NCBI RefSeq assembly: GCF_048773025.1
Contig: NC_133558.1
Span: 18,892,501-18,956,500 of the forward strand
Direction: 5' to 3'
Length of the DNA: 64,000 nt
Source of the DNA: Camelus bactrianus
Lineage: Eukaryota; Chordata; Mammalia; Artiodactyla; Camelidae
Of this stretch, positions 1 to 12,400 are shown in pieces (position 1 is the first letter of the stretch; each line of letters begins with the position of its first letter). The notes below the pieces were generated by a model. It was not told the origin of the DNA, ran no database searches, and saw only the letters and a program-made list of their open reading frames with translations. The position numbers and the translations under genes are program-made.

Positions 1-535
1 GTCATTTTAACAATTTTTTAATTCTTCTGATCCAAGAGCATGTGATACCTTTTCATTTCTTTGAATCAGTTTCAATTTTCTTTATCAATATTTTATAGTT
101 CTCAGCAAATAAGTCTTCCACATCGTTGGTCAGATTTATACTTAAGTATTTTTATGTATGTATGTATGTATGTATGTATGTATGTATGTATGTATGTATG
201 TTGTGATTTTAAAGGGATTGTTTTTTCACTTTCTCTTTCTGATATTTCATTGTCATTGTAAAGAAATACAATGTATGTCAATCTTGTATCCTTCTACTTT
301 GCTGAATTTTAGAGTCTCAATATTTTATTTCTACTTGAAAACAATTAATTTGAGTTTACCTTTTTTAAAGATATCTTTTGAAATGTGTCCAGTAGTAACA
401 CATATGTACTGTTTGCCAACTTTGTCATCTAGAGTTACAATCTTGGGTTTATTATCTGCCTTCCAAATTATTGCAGGCAAATACTTTTACCAGTTTCTTA
501 CTATATAATATGTATTACTGTGGTTCCAATCTTTC
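1..535 (-). mobile_element. L1 LINE fragment, ORF2 3' part, antisense
   Basis: The plus strand reads as the complement of the 3' part of L1 ORF2. The phrases around 285-312 (ttgtatccttctactttgct) and 230-250 are the antisense of well-known L1 text. The element runs off the left window edge, is heavily mutated, and is interrupted by an expanded TATG microsatellite. It is a 5' and 3' incomplete LINE remnant. Subfamily is not resolved. Confidence 0.8.
153..200. repeat. (TATG)12 microsatellite
   Basis: Twelve perfect TATG units lie inside the L1 fragment, in a place where the L1 text is only short and T/A-rich. A perfect tract of this length is likely polymorphic. Confidence 0.97.
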
Positions 536-639
536 ATATAATGCCCTCTCCACCTGTCACATGAACGTTACGCCAGTGTCTCCTATTTTAATTTGTTTTC
601 TTGACATCAGAACCCCACCACTGGTGCCAATTTCTATAA

Positions 640-1012
640 TCAGTTAGGATAAGCTATATTATACTACATATAAGAATAAGAACCTCAAAAATCTTAGTGA
701 CTTTAAATAACATAGGTTTATTTCTCATTCATGCTACTTGTATATCAAAGGTTGGTTTCTCCATATTGCCCTCAATCTAGGATTCAGGTAGATTGGTAAC
801 TCTCCTTGGAGCACTGCTTCCTTTGACTGGCAGTGGGAAAGAGACCATGGCAGTGTGCACCAGATCTTAAATTCATCATCAAGAAGTGAGTTATGTAAGT
901 TCTGTTCACATTTTTTAAGCAAAAAGTCCAGGCCTTATTCAGCAGAAAGGGGAGTGCAATTCTACCAACTGCCTAGAAGGGGAGAGGAAATGAAATAAAT
1001 ATGAACAGCCCT
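640..1012. mobile_element. Unclassified dispersed mammalian repeat
   Basis: The stretch has the feel of an old medium-reiteration repeat: a 'ggataagct' start, 'ggtttatttctcattcatgct' in the middle, and 'ggggagtgcaattctacc' near the end. I recognise the pattern as interspersed repeat text but cannot place it in a named family. No coding signal was seen. Confidence 0.4.
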
Positions 1013-1084
1013 AGTTTATATTTATAACATGTATGAGTCAAAAGACTCAAGGAAGTAAAAAAAAAAAAAAAAAAGAACGTAATA

Positions 1085-1770
1085 ATATTTTTGCCTCTAA
1101 AATTGGCAAATATCTCAAAAGATTAAAAATTCCAGAGTTAACAAAGGCTCATGAAGTAAATATTCTCATTTACTTTCTACAGTGCTAGTGGGAGTGTGGA
1201 GTGGTACAAAATTTCTGTAGGGAAATTTGGCAACATCTGTTGACTCTTAGGTCTTCCAAGAAAATTATAATTTAATTCAGTGATACCACTTCTAACAATG
1301 TACAGTTGATTGTTGTGCAATGCTAGGATTAATCCAAGTTACTTGACAGTCCGACCTCCCAATCTAGGATTCCTCTGCATCTGCAGATTCAGTCAACTAT
1401 GAACCATGTGGTAATATAGTATTTACTATTGAGAAATATTCGAATGTAAGTGAACCCACGTAGTTCAAAACCAAGTTGTTCAAGGGTCAACTGTAATTTG
1501 ACATATGGCCATAGATTCATTTCTGCAGAGTTCTGTGGAGTAGTATTTATAATGATCAAAACAAGGAATGTAAATGTTCAACAACAGAAAAATAGTTAAC
1601 CACATTTTAGTATACTAGCATGGTGAAATTCAGTTTGCAGCTACTTAAACTATGTTTTAAAGAATCTTGGTACATTCTTAGGAGATAATGTGCATGAAAA
1701 ATAGAAATTGGAAATTATAAAATCCATTGAGAGAAAAGAAAAATAAACAAATATGTAAAACTGGTGAATT
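1085..1770 (+). mobile_element. L1M-type LINE 3' region, interrupted
   Basis: The sense strand carries the typical old L1 3' end order: a 'tagtgggagtgtggagtggtac' phrase, 'ggcaacatctgttgactctt', 'ataccacttctaacaatg', then after an interruption 'atgatcaaaacaaggaatgt' and 'tactagcatggtgaaatt'. The two halves are collinear across a DNA-transposon insertion at 1303-1493. An A-rich run at 1057-1074 lies just before it. Confidence 0.65.
1303..1493. mobile_element. Tigger2/MER28-like non-autonomous DNA transposon
   Basis: The left end (cagttgattgttgtgcaa) and the inverted right end (cagttgacccttgaacaa when complemented) form terminal inverted repeats typical of the Tigger2/MER28 group. TA lies immediately outside each end (1301-1302 and 1494-1495), the expected TA target duplication of TcMar elements. 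At 191 bp it has no transposase and is a MITE-like deletion derivative. It sits inside an L1M fragment and is therefore younger than that fragment. Confidence 0.85.
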
Positions 1771-2129
1771 TTAAAGATAATATATTAAAGGATGAATTCT
1801 TTTCTAAAAAACTTTATTTTTATTAAATATAGGCAATGCAGTTATATAATTTTTAAAAAAGATTAATAACTATATGTGACAGTTATTAGACTTCAGTTTT
1901 ACAGAGAAATGCAATTTCTTTAGACTTTGAGAATTTAACTTTATATCCCATCATGAAATTTCATATGACCACTGTTCCTATCCTGAGAGTTTTGCATCTC
2001 TGAAAATTCTTTTCACAGAAAGAGTAAAAATTTACATATCAACTAACATCATGCATAGTTTTGACATCTGGGTGTTTTAACTCTCTGCCTCCAAAAGTGT
2101 TATGAATGCTTTGGTAAGCAAAAACAAAC

Positions 2130-2680
2130 TTTGTTCTTGTGCTCAGAGAACTTACAGTCTAGTAGTAGGTAAAGGCATTTATCAAGTGATCAGTTAAAAG
2201 TCCAAGTGCCACAATGAAAGGTATGTGATGAGCAAGTAAATTTTGGGTATTTGACTGAATCAGTGAAACCAGAAAAAGATTCTCTAAGATGAGGCCTGAG
2301 CAATTAATAATTAGGTAAAGATGAATGGGAAGAGTACTCCAGATAGAAGGATCAGAAAGCTCAAATGTTCTGTGCTTTGAGGAAATATCCTAAGTGCAAG
2401 AGACAGAGAGGGCTGTATGTCTGGGACATGAACATTTGTGTTTAACTGATGAGCAATGGAAACCCCTAATAATCTCTAGTGCAAGTGGTGAGAGTGGAAT
2501 AATCGTAATTTGCATTGAAATGATCACTCTAGCTGTATTTTCTAAAGTGTACTGCAGAGAGTTTTCAGGAGTACAAAATGATAGATTAAGAAATAGGTCT
2601 AGGTAAAGGTTGATGGTACCAGGAGTATCTAGTGAAGATGGAAAGGAATGGAGAGATGGGAGGTACAAAGAGGAATGATT
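2130..2680 (-). mobile_element. L2 LINE fragment, antisense
   Basis: Read on the plus strand the text runs as the complement of L2 from its 3' end inward: 'acttacagtctagtagtagg', then 'gaagagtactccagatagaa', then 'gatcactctagctgtattt'. The order matches L2 ORF-to-3' UTR in reverse. It is ancient and gapped. Confidence 0.7.
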
Positions 2681-3139
2681 GATATGTCTTGGTAATGGTC
2701 TTGATATTGATAATTATGGAGGGGATGGTGTAAGAGATGTTTAATGGTTTCTGATTTGCACATGTAAACAAGTGAATCCATTCATTAAAATAGCAAGCTT
2801 TAGAAGAGGGCTTTGTGGCAAAGGGAGAGCAAGTGCCTGCTTTTGCAAGTGTAAAATTTGAAATGTTTATCTTATATTCAACAATAGAATGCACTAGTAT
2901 ATACAGGTTTGGAAATTAAGGCGCCTATACTAGAGATAAAATTGTTTTCATTTGTTTTTGGTGTCTTGAATCTCTTATTACTTTTGTTTAAAAACTTTTG
3001 AAACACCATATATTTAAAATCTTTCCCTTTCCCATTTATTTGTAATGTCACATTTAGTAAACACATGATTATTATATAAGAGCCATATTCTGTACTTAAG
3101 TTTTTAGTTATTTTCTACTGTTTCTGCTAACCCTCTGTG

Positions 3140-3370
3140 CTAAAATTATTCTGCTTTCATTACTGAATGAAGTCCAAACTTTTCAGCCCATGCTCTTTTT
3201 GTATGTGTTTTGTACTCTATGTTTTAACCATAATAAATTACTTGTATTTTCTGAAAAGCTTTGTTTTGTAACCCTTTCTCTGTTGCCTAAAACGTTGTCC
3301 CATCTGTGTCCTTACATTACTAACTGCAAATAATCATTTAAGTGTCTGAGTTTAAGGGTCTTTTTTTCCA
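3140..3370 (+). mobile_element. L2 LINE fragment, sense
   Basis: Degenerate L2 3' text in sense: 'atgaagtccaaacttttcag', followed by the C/T-rich section ending 'tctctgttgcctaaaacgtt'. This resembles the L2 'aaagtccaaactcctt...ccctctgcctggaatg' segment. Old and diverged. Confidence 0.5.
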
Positions 3371-4210
3371 GAAATTAGAATATTTCTTCAGTAGAAGAGC
3401 TATGATTGTTTTTCCTTTGGTCTAGCGCTATCTAGTGAACAATAAATACTACTGAGTGACTGCCCAATTAAGAATAATTTAATTCAGAAAAATTAGGAAA
3501 AAATGTTTCCTACTAGTATTTCTTGAAATAGATAGCCTTATTATTTAGAGGAGATCCTACAAGCTTCAGGCAGAACTTGGGACAAATGAGGATTTGACAA
3601 AAGGGGAAAAAAAAAAAGGAAAAATTCAATCCATGAGGAATAAAGGGATGAATTACAAATAGAACTGGAAATGAAACTCAACTGACTTTACAAGTTTCTA
3701 CACTCAGTGTAAAGACAGCTAGACTTGAGACAGATTTCATGATTAAAACAGTTCAGGAAGGTGCTTATGATGGATTTTATCAAGAAGTGTGAGGGTGCAA
3801 AGTGATTAAGGACTTGGCTGCTGATTTCTAGCTTGGGATCACTGGTTACTTAATAATAAAGATGGGGAAATCCCCAACTAAGGTGAGTGACAAAATAATT
3901 CTAGAACAAATAGTGTACTGTGTAAATCATTCAAGTGTCCTAACTAATCTGACATTGGTAGGAGCAAGTAGCATGACTTGACCTTCAGGAACAGACTGCA
4001 TTGGAGGAATTTCTGTAAAGCAAAGTATTTTTAAATTTAGAAAAGATATCTTATGGTCTTAGCATTGCTTCTGGATCAGAGGAACTTCTAACTGTTGGTA
4101 AAATTCAATGAAATCATATGAGCATGAAGAGTATGAAAATAAATACAAACATTATAACCATTCAAGGTGAAGGAGAGACTCAGAAGCTTCTCATGACAAT
4201 GGAGCACTTC
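3371..4210. other. Unassigned 3' flank of the OR2B3-like gene
   Basis: No open reading frame of weight and no repeat I could name. Part of it may be 3' untranslated sequence of the minus-strand receptor, but no clear polyadenylation signal was picked out. Confidence 0.4.
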
Positions 4211-5152
4211 TTATTTCTTATAGAAAAAGATTATTGACATCACCCTCTTAAATGCTTCCTTCATATCTTTATTTCTAAGGCTGTAGATGAGGGGGTTCAG
4301 CATCGGTGTGAATATCCCATAGAAGAGGGAAACCATTTTTCCCCAGTCCTTAGAGGTGGATAAAGGTGGTTGAAGATACATGTAGATGCCTGTTCCAAAA
4401 AAGAGAGACACCACAACCATGTGGGACCCACATGTCCCAAAAGCTTTTCGTCGTCCTTCTGCTGACCTGATTCTCAATACTGCTTGAGCTATGAAGCCAT
4501 AGGAGATGAGGATCAATGTCACTGGAATTAGCAGAATTAATACACTAAAGAAAAAGAGCTCAGCCTCAATAGGCTTTGTGTCAGCACATGACAACTTGAG
4601 AAGGGCAGGAACCTCACAGAAAAAGTGGTCCACTTCCTGATGCCCACAGCGTGGCATGTTAAGGGCCAAGGAAGACTGCAACACTGAGTTGCTGAAGCCA
4701 GTGAGCCATGAGAAGCCTATCATCTTTAAGCAGAACCAAGGATTCATGATGACTATATAGTGGAGTGGTCTGCAAATCGCCACATACCTGTCAAAGGCCA
4801 TAACAGCCAGCAGGAGACACTCAGTAGCACCCAGGGCCAGGAAGATGATGAGTTGGGCCACACAGCCACCATAGCTGATGGTCTTTTTGTTGCGACAAAT
4901 ATTTGTCAGCATATGAGGGACGGTGCTTGCGGTGTAACAGAGATCTAAGATGGAGAGATTAGTGAGAAAGAAATACATGGGTGTATGAAGTTTGGGGTCC
5001 AGAATGCACACCATCATGATGGACACATTGCCGAAGATGGTGACTGTGTATGATATTAACAGGAGCACCAAAAGGGGCGTCTGTAGCCAGGGCTTGTCTG
5101 AAAAGCCAAGTAGTATAAAGTCTTTTGAGGAGCTCTCATTTGCCCAATTCAT
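4211..5152 (-). CDS. OR2B3: Olfactory receptor, OR2B3-like
   Basis: A 313-residue class II odorant receptor, a seven-helix GPCR of the olfactory cilium membrane that signals through Golf. Landmarks: N-glycosylation sequon at residue 5 (NES), GN at 41-42 in helix 1, LHTPMY at 55-60, conserved Cys97, [10 protein letters not shown] at 118-127, second extracellular loop cysteines at 169, 179 and 189, SY at 217-218 in helix 5, KAFGTC at 236-241, PMLNPLIY at 283-290. Length is normal and the frame is intact. The protein agrees with human OR2B3 as I remember it over long runs, including MNWANESS at the start and the ADTKPIEAELFFFSVLI stretch in loop 2/helix 5, so an orthologue is likely. The start is the first ATG after a plausible splice acceptor (5176-5177). 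C-terminal tail ends with the subfamily-like FFYKK. The ligand is not known from sequence. Confidence 0.95.
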   Translation of the reverse strand: MNWANESSSKDFILLGFSDKPWLQTPLLVLLLISYTVTIFGNVSIMMVCILDPKLHTPMYFFLTNLSILDLCYTASTVPHMLTNICRNKKTISYGGCVAQLIIFLALGATECLLLAVMAFDRYVAICRPLHYIVIMNPWFCLKMIGFSWLTGFSNSVLQSSLALNMPRCGHQEVDHFFCEVPALLKLSCADTKPIEAELFFFSVLILLIPVTLILISYGFIAQAVLRIRSAEGRRKAFGTCGSHMVVVSLFFGTGIYMYLQPPLSTSKDWGKMVSLFYGIFTPMLNPLIYSLRNKDMKEAFKRVMSIIFFYKK

Positions 5153-5175
5153 AATGACTCACTTGTTTTTCAATC

Positions 5176-5177
5176 CT
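5176..5177 (-). promoter_or_regulatory. Predicted splice acceptor of the OR2B3-like coding exon
   Basis: On the minus strand a T-rich tract ends in AG, which would leave 23 bases of 5' UTR before the ATG. OR genes usually splice non-coding leader exons to a single coding exon, so an acceptor here is expected. No transcript evidence is available. Confidence 0.45.
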
Positions 5178-5192
5178 AAAAAAATATGAAAT

Positions 5193-5900
5193 AGGAAAGC
5201 AGTCAGTAGATAATTATTGGATATTCTTACTGGAACAGAACTGAATTTAGAATAATTATAATGAATAATTCAACACCAAATATAAGTTATACTATATCAA
5301 TGGAAAATTTGTGAAATATAGCATGGTTATCATATGGTTAGAAAGTAGTTCTTTTGTTTTCAGTAGTTATGTTTGATTTACTTTATGAAGTAAATCATTA
5401 TATTTAAATGACAACTATATAAACTTATATGCATAAAGCATGGACAATAGTAAGTGCTCAATAGTTTTCAATTTCTCTCTTTTCTCCTACCTCCTATGCT
5501 ATTTTAGTAAGCATTTTCAGAATACATACTGCTTTTAATCCAATTTTTAAAAATTCAAGTTAAAAATGCTGAGTAACACAGAGGCTATGAGAGTTTCATC
5601 TAGATTTGCAATTGATCTAAAGAAATTCTGCTTGTTTTAGTAGCATCTTCTTGTTATTTTTTGTTATCTCTTTCACTTAAATGACATGTGTGTACATCCA
5701 ATCCCACAAAGAGCTTTTAATGGGTATTAGATGCTTTGATTCAGGGTAATAAAATTATGGCTTACTTGTGATTTATAGTGATGATCACAGGTGACATCTC
5801 CCCCCATCTCCAAATATCTTGATGAAAATAGTAAAACCAATAATTTAATTGTTGCTTGACTAACATGTAACTGATGCTGCTCAGTGCTTGAAATAATTCT
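5193..5900. other. AT-rich upstream flank of the OR2B3-like gene
   Basis: This should hold the leader intron of the minus-strand receptor. I see AT-rich unique-looking sequence, without a repeat or a promoter I could defend. Confidence 0.4.
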
Positions 5901-5904
5901 AATT

Positions 5905-6050
5905 CTCACAAAAACCCTGATAAACAGGTTTACATTTTATTGCTACTGTAACTCAGTGAGAATAAATAATTTGCACATTCAGCAATGGTGAGGCCAAGAC
6001 TCAAAGCAAGGATTTAAAAGCCATTGTTTTTTGTACCATATTGCCCCCAA
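5905..6050 (+). mobile_element. MIR SINE
   Basis: The order 'tctcacaaaaaccctgataa', 'acattttattgctactgtaac', 'gaataaataatttgcacattc', 'gaggccaagactcaaagcaa' follows the MIR core and 3' part (the counterpart of 'cccattttacagatgagg...aagtaacttgcccaagg...cagagccgggattcg'). Ancient mammalian SINE. Confidence 0.75.
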
Positions 6051-6859
6051 ATATACAGATAGCACAGCAAGACTGACTATATACAACAGTGGTTATAAAT
6101 GAAAACAGAAACACACAAAAAATCAAACAATCAAGTTCGTCGTCTTCAGTCTGCGGAAGTTATCAGTTATTTAGTCATATGACCCAAGTGACCTACATTT
6201 CTTCAGTATTCTTTGTATGTTTAACCACAAGGTCTTTGATATGACCTATAGCTTTTCAATTTGCAATAATAATATTTGAGCTTGCTGCTAGATAGGCCTA
6301 CGAAAGAAGATAAAATAAGAAGAACTGACACATCTTTCACCAGAGTGGAGTACCTTTTCCAAAGCCAGAACACTGACATATGAAATATAACTTGACCATG
6401 GGAAGTCTACATGAGAATAAATAGATACCATGTAATATTTGTAAATCCTATTATATATAGTTTTAATTTTGGACTTTTTAGCTACAGATATACCTTATTT
6501 CATGGTAAATAGCAGTAATATACTTTCAGATGAAAGTGCAAGAAGATACGAGGTTTAACTTTGAGTGTACATGTAAAATTTCAAATTTTCATATGAAAAA
6601 GATTATATGCAAAGATAAAATATAAATATGAGATGGAAAAATGTATAGTGCTTATGGAAAAATGGTTGATATATTAAAATATAAAAAGTTATTACATATT
6701 TATGAAAAAAGGCCAAAAAGTCCATTTAGTGTGAGCAAAGGATGTAAATAGCAATTTGAGGAACAAAAAAATATAAACCAAAAACAAAACTAGAAAATAT
6801 ATGGGACTTGTCTATTAATTTTGTAATGTTAAAAAAAAATCACCTTTAAAAGGTAGCTG

Positions 6860-7115
6860 TTAGGTGCACTGCCTCTGGAATTAGAATCTGCCAGCATTTT
6901 ATTTCTGAGCTGTGTGATCCTGGGTAAAGTAGTGAACATTCTTGTGCCACATTAAAAAAAAATTTCTGTAGTGAAAATAAGAGGGTTATTGTGAAGCTCA
7001 AATGAGACCACGCATACACATTGAACTTAGAACAGTGTCTGAAACACAGTAGACATTTAATGAATGTGAGCTAGTTATCACTAATAGCATCAGTATTGTT
7101 AGTAATGATCGTTAA
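6860..7115 (+). mobile_element. MIR SINE
   Basis: Clear MIR in sense: 'ctgagctgtgtgatcctggg', then 'gggttattgtgaagctcaaa', 'cagtgtctgaaacacagtag' and a 'ttaatgaatgtgagctag' tail. It is near full length and ordered, and is the best-preserved MIR in the first half of the window. Confidence 0.85.
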
Positions 7116-7119
7116 TAGT

Positions 7120-9790
7120 AAAAATGTATCATTATCTCTGCTTGCCGTAAAAATGAGAAAACAGATGACCAAATTACTATTGGTGGTGCCAACACTTTCT
7201 ATAATTTTATATTATAATATGAAATGATTACATGTGTAAGTCACCTTTTCTTTGTTTCTGCCAGAATACTGAGAACACAGTGTTCCAGCAAATGGAAGTC
7301 AAAGTCAGTGGTTAATAGGAGATACGGGATTGTCTGTAGGGCATGGGAGATAAAGGGACTCTACTCAGCAGCTGGCTTTTTCCTACTTCTATTTTTTTTT
7401 CACATCTTCTACTCTTCCCCACATTTTGTACAAAGTCAGGTCATATAACCAATTCCTCTTTCATATAATCAGAAAAATGAAGTTACCCTTTGACAAGCAC
7501 ACGCTATTCCACTGTCATCTTACCTCTTTTCCTATTTATATATCCTCTACTGATCAAAAGAAATCTTAAATAGCACTAGTTATATTTTTGTTTAAAAAAT
7601 CCCGCTGTCTCTTTTTATGTATGTCAATATAATGGGCAAATATTCATTTAAAAGGGTGAAATGATAAGAATTTTTGCAATAATTAAAAATACTTGACACT
7701 TATATCAAGTTTCCCAGGAAACAAATTATATATTCTAATTTTTTAATATGATGCAAATCATAAGTAGGGTTGTGGGTGAGATGATTTCGAGAGACCCTTC
7801 CTCATAGTAACACAATTCTCTGCAGTAGACGTCACTCACCTTTTTCCTAAGTGTCGGAGAGGTAGCCATGCCTTTCTTTGTGTCATGTTTTGAAAGACTT
7901 CTGGTCGAAAGAAGGGTTATAACTGTAATTACTTTTTGATCTTTCAACCCTTGTGACATTATTATTCAGCTACCTTTTGCCCATAGATTGAGAATGAAAT
8001 TAGCATGTAAACCTGGGCTGCATCAAGAACATATAAATTGAGAGAAGTTGTTATGATGAGGTAAAAGTGTATTATAGATAATTGTCTTCAGTCCCTGGGG
8101 CATTTTTGATTGACAGTGGCTCTTCTCACCAGATTGTTAGTATGATGAGAAGCTGATTTTCTAGGTATCAGCAACATTGGTAGAGTGTGGATAGACAGTT
8201 GTACATTTAAATAAAGGGCTTACTATCATACAGTGCTGTGTCCTCTATTTTAGCCCTAGGGATTTCAGAGTTCCTCAAGTTTAATTGGTCATTGTGTCCA
8301 GAAGGAAAATAAGTGAACTCTATTCCCAACTGCACTGTAGCATACATAATAGTGGCACATAGGTGGTTCACAAATTTTAGATTTAGAGTGAAGATACTGG
8401 TCATGAAACGTAAACCATGAAAAATAATTTTGGGTTTATTAACCATGAGAGCACAACGCTAAATAAACTTATAGCCCCAAATTCCTTTTAAATGGTCTCA
8501 GTGTCAAAGAGTGAGTTCAGTAGTGGTATATATGAGGAAATAGTATTTCTATTGTTAATGATTTTTGTAATGAATATGGACTCAAACTGTTAGAGATGTG
8601 TAGTTTAAATACTTATGTCAAACAAAGTCACAATATATATGTTAACACATTGAAATTTAAGGTTAGCATGAATTCACCAAGCAAAAGCAGAAATGACATG
8701 TTGTTGGAAAAGGAAAAGTTTTAGAAAATAAGAATATTTGTGCTATTTATAACTTAATGTGTGCACACCTGGTATTTTGGTAAAATAAAGAAAATTGAAG
8801 TTGATTTGAGCATGGGCTTAGATATAATCTCAAAGAAATCACTTGCTAGGTTTTTAATGTATTTATTTTCACCATCTTTTTCTTTTGTGTATAATATACT
8901 TTTGTGAGTTAAAAAAATCATTTATGCAAAACATAACCATATCCCAAATTATAACATTTTGTGATTTTTGTATTTATATAAAATTCCTTTATAAATTAAT
9001 AATTTATATATAAATTATATGTATGTACATTTATCTATATACATGTACTTTCCCAAACATTTCCTACTACTAAATATTTGCATTTTCTATTTGTCACTTT
9101 ATACTATAGATAATTCAGAATAAAATTCTCTCAAAATTGACCTTCTTTAGATTGTTTATCAGTATGAAGTTGCATTAAAAAGTATTAGTATGTGTAATAC
9201 ATATCCCTAATTAGCTTTCAAAGAATATAACTTGTTGACTTGGATTATAATAGATAAGAATTATAGGGGGAGATAATAGAAAAGAAACAGAAGCTTAAGT
9301 TCCACAAGGTATCACTAAAGAAATATATATGTATATTATTCCTGTTTTGGTTTCCCTTGAGTCTTGCCAATTTTAATGCTGAACACTGAATTATCCTTGT
9401 GGCTATAAAGCTACTTTCACTTTCTTATTTTCTGGAATTTTTTAAACAATCCTAAAAATGTTTGAGTACTTGAGTTGTAGTCCCTGTCAAATCTCCACTT
9501 GCTTCACCAGTCAGTCCACTGAAAAAAATCAGAGAAATCTTAAATGATGACAACTGATGCCACAAATTCAAACAAGTAGTAGCCCTAATTGAATAAGCTG
9601 AGGCAGATGTATCTCCTTGGTAGAACATATTAATATGATATTGGGTGCATTGTGTGCAGTCCTTGATCTGGTAGTTGTGTTCTTTTTTATCCCGACTAGA
9701 GAGTAGACCAGAAAGAATTTACACTGACCTGGAGCTGACAAAAATAGACATTATTCCTGGGCTATTTTAGTTCTTTCACCTTCTGTCGTA
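7120..9790. other. Gene-free AT-rich interval
   Basis: Only short open frames occur (under about 80 codons), none resembling a known protein. I could not name any repeat with confidence. The segment 8930-9050 is very AT-rich with many TATA-like steps. Confidence 0.5.
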
Positions 9791-9799
9791 ATATACACT

Positions 9800-12400
9800 G
9801 AGGAGAACTGAACTAGCTGTACATCCATCAAGACATCATTCTGGTGACGGTGAACCGTATCAAGGACGTCATACTATTCAGATCATATAAGCAGTAAGTG
9901 GTTAATACATGGAAGACCTTGATAAGACACACATGTTCTACATGATACTCAGGGGCCTGACCCATAATTAAAAGCTTTAGATGTTCATTGGTGTGAGGTG
10001 TTATGGGACATCCTATCCATATGGGACATTGTTGCATCCCGAATCTCCTGTCATAAAAGAGGAAGCAAAGTGCCTGGCAGGTCTCTCTGTGTTTTGTAGT
10101 AAGTATATTTGACACCATGGAATACTGCTCCAATCCATCTGCCAGTAGCACAGGACGCCACCTTTGAATGGCCTCCAGAGAAAGAGTAGGCTCTATAGCA
10201 GATCTAAGCTACAATGCAAGTCACCGTGAACCTGGGTGCATACAATTTGTAAGACCCTATACATTAGAGGCATAGTTTATGGTAAAAAGTGTCAGGTGGA
10301 CTTTATGGCAAATTTATCAGAAAATCAAAACAGAACACTTAATTAGAGTTTGAAACAAAACCCTGTATCTGTAGCAGAAGATTATAGTGATACCTTTTGA
10401 AAAACACCTTTTGAAAAAGAGACTCTGAGTCCTGGTGAGACAAAACACCTGGCCATCAAACATCAAATAACCATGCAGCCAAAATTACTCATCAAAAGCT
10501 GGGTACTCTCTGACTCACCAAGTCATTAGGTTGGTGGATAAAACAGCAATCATCCTAACAGGGTATTAGCATATCCAAGATTGAGCACAAACCTGACCAG
10601 AGGACAGAAAAAACTACATGAGCAATTAGCTTAGACCTTCATGCTGTCCACCCCTTTAGCTCTGATATCTCTTCCTCAGATCGCAGCTATGTAGCATGGG
10701 AAAACACTTCCAACTCATTGATAAAGCAGGAAAAAGATCAAGTTTGTCTCATGAGTAGATCAGGTGGGTATGTATATGCAATCAAAAAGGGATAAAGATT
10801 GAATTATAGCCCCACTCATGGGTGACCTTGAAAGACAGTGGTGTGGGAAACCTCTCTCTATGGGCAGAATTTCAAGTGTACATCTGGTCATCCACTTTGT
10901 GTGGAAGGAGAGGTAATCCAAAGTTAGACTATGTGCAACTCATGAGGAGTGAAATATGAGGTGGGAGGCTTTCCAGGTGGCTGGAAAGCAAAAGTGAAAA
11001 AAAAAAAAAAAAAGAAAGAAAGAATTCTAGAACAGAGGCACATATATAAACACATAGGAATGGGCATAAAGCTTTTCATTCTTTGTGTTATGTGTCATCA
11101 CCCACAAAATAGAATCTACCACAGAAAGGAATGAAACAACCAGAAAGAAGATAAAACTTGGCCAGGAGATATTGTCAAGCTTCTCTCATTTGACTTGTCC
11201 CCCTACCTGCAGTACTGGTGCAATGAGCACATGAATGAAGTAGCAGTGGTAGTAGGGATGGGTCAACAGCATGCAATATAGGCATTGCCAAATATCCCAC
11301 CTGACATCACCAAGAGACTAATGCAGCATCCCTGTTAAAACAGTATCCTTTCAAAAGACCAGCCAGTAACTTGGTGTTGACAACATTGGAACCCTTCCAA
11401 CTTGGCTGTGGCAATAATATTTTCTTAGGAATAGATACACATACTCCAGGTATGGGTTTGCCTTTTTCTGACCACAAGTTCGCAGCCACCACTACTATCT
11501 AAGGGCTTCTAAATTGTTTGATTCAGCAGCATGAGCTCCTACATATCAGTTTTTCAGATAAAGGGCTTGTTTAATAGCAAAGGGAGTGTGACAGTGAACA
11601 TATGATCGTGGAATCTTTTGGCCATATCACATACTGGAACATCATAAGGTAATCTCTTAGAATCAAAGAGTGACATGTTGAAGACACACATAAAATGTCA
11701 GGTCAGATGTATCCTTCAGGACCCATCATATTTATATGGTGCTGTGTCCTCACTAGGAAGACACATCGGTTTAGGAACCAACAAGTGGAAGCAGCAGTGG
11801 CCCCACTTACCATCAATTCAAGGACTCATTTGAGAAATGTGTGACTATTATCTCCACAATTATGACCTCTGCAAGTTTACAGGTTCTAGTTCCCTGAAGG
11901 GAAATGCTTCCACCAAGAGGTACAGAAGGTACACTAAGAAGTGTGCTACTTTGTCTAATTATTGACCAGGTGCAATTAGCTTGAATTAAAAAAGGCATAA
12001 TAATAAGGGGCTCAGATACCTCTACATCATGCCACCAAGTAAACCACAGATTCCAGTAGAAGTTCTAGCTTAGGCTGCAGAATATACAGAATAGATAGCA
12101 GAAGATGATGAATCTAATTTGTGGACCTAAGATGAGCTGCAGTGTTGGTAAGACCAGTTGCTGTATGGTCTTCTAAGTTTACCCCAGATACGGAGGCACA
12201 CTAGAATCCTGTAGGAGTGTCTCCCAGGCCTTATACAAAAGAATGGATCTGAGCATTTTTTGGAATAGATCGTGTTGGAAGTTATAATGCATTGCTTAGA
12301 TCCCAGATTCAGAATGAAGGCATTACTGTAACAACTGCTAGATGCGCTAATTGCCCACACAGTTCTGCCCATTGAAAGAACTTCCTCTCACTCACTGCTG
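9800..12400 (+). mobile_element. Endogenous retrovirus remnant, class III (ERVL) pol region
   Basis: A decayed internal segment of an ERVL-type element in sense orientation. An RNase H-like stretch lies near 10,830-10,900, and integrase-like text, including the counterpart of the family's GIDTYSGYGF motif, lies near 11,425-11,465. The counterpart of the end of pol is near 12,100. No flanking LTR pair was recognised. It is broken many times over and has no coding capacity; divergence suggests an old insertion predating the mammalian order. An A-rich tract (10,997-11,030) interrupts it. Confidence 0.6.

Noticed and set aside
10949-11134. Lysine-rich 61-codon frame
   Set aside because: Created by the A-rich tract inside the ERVL fossil.
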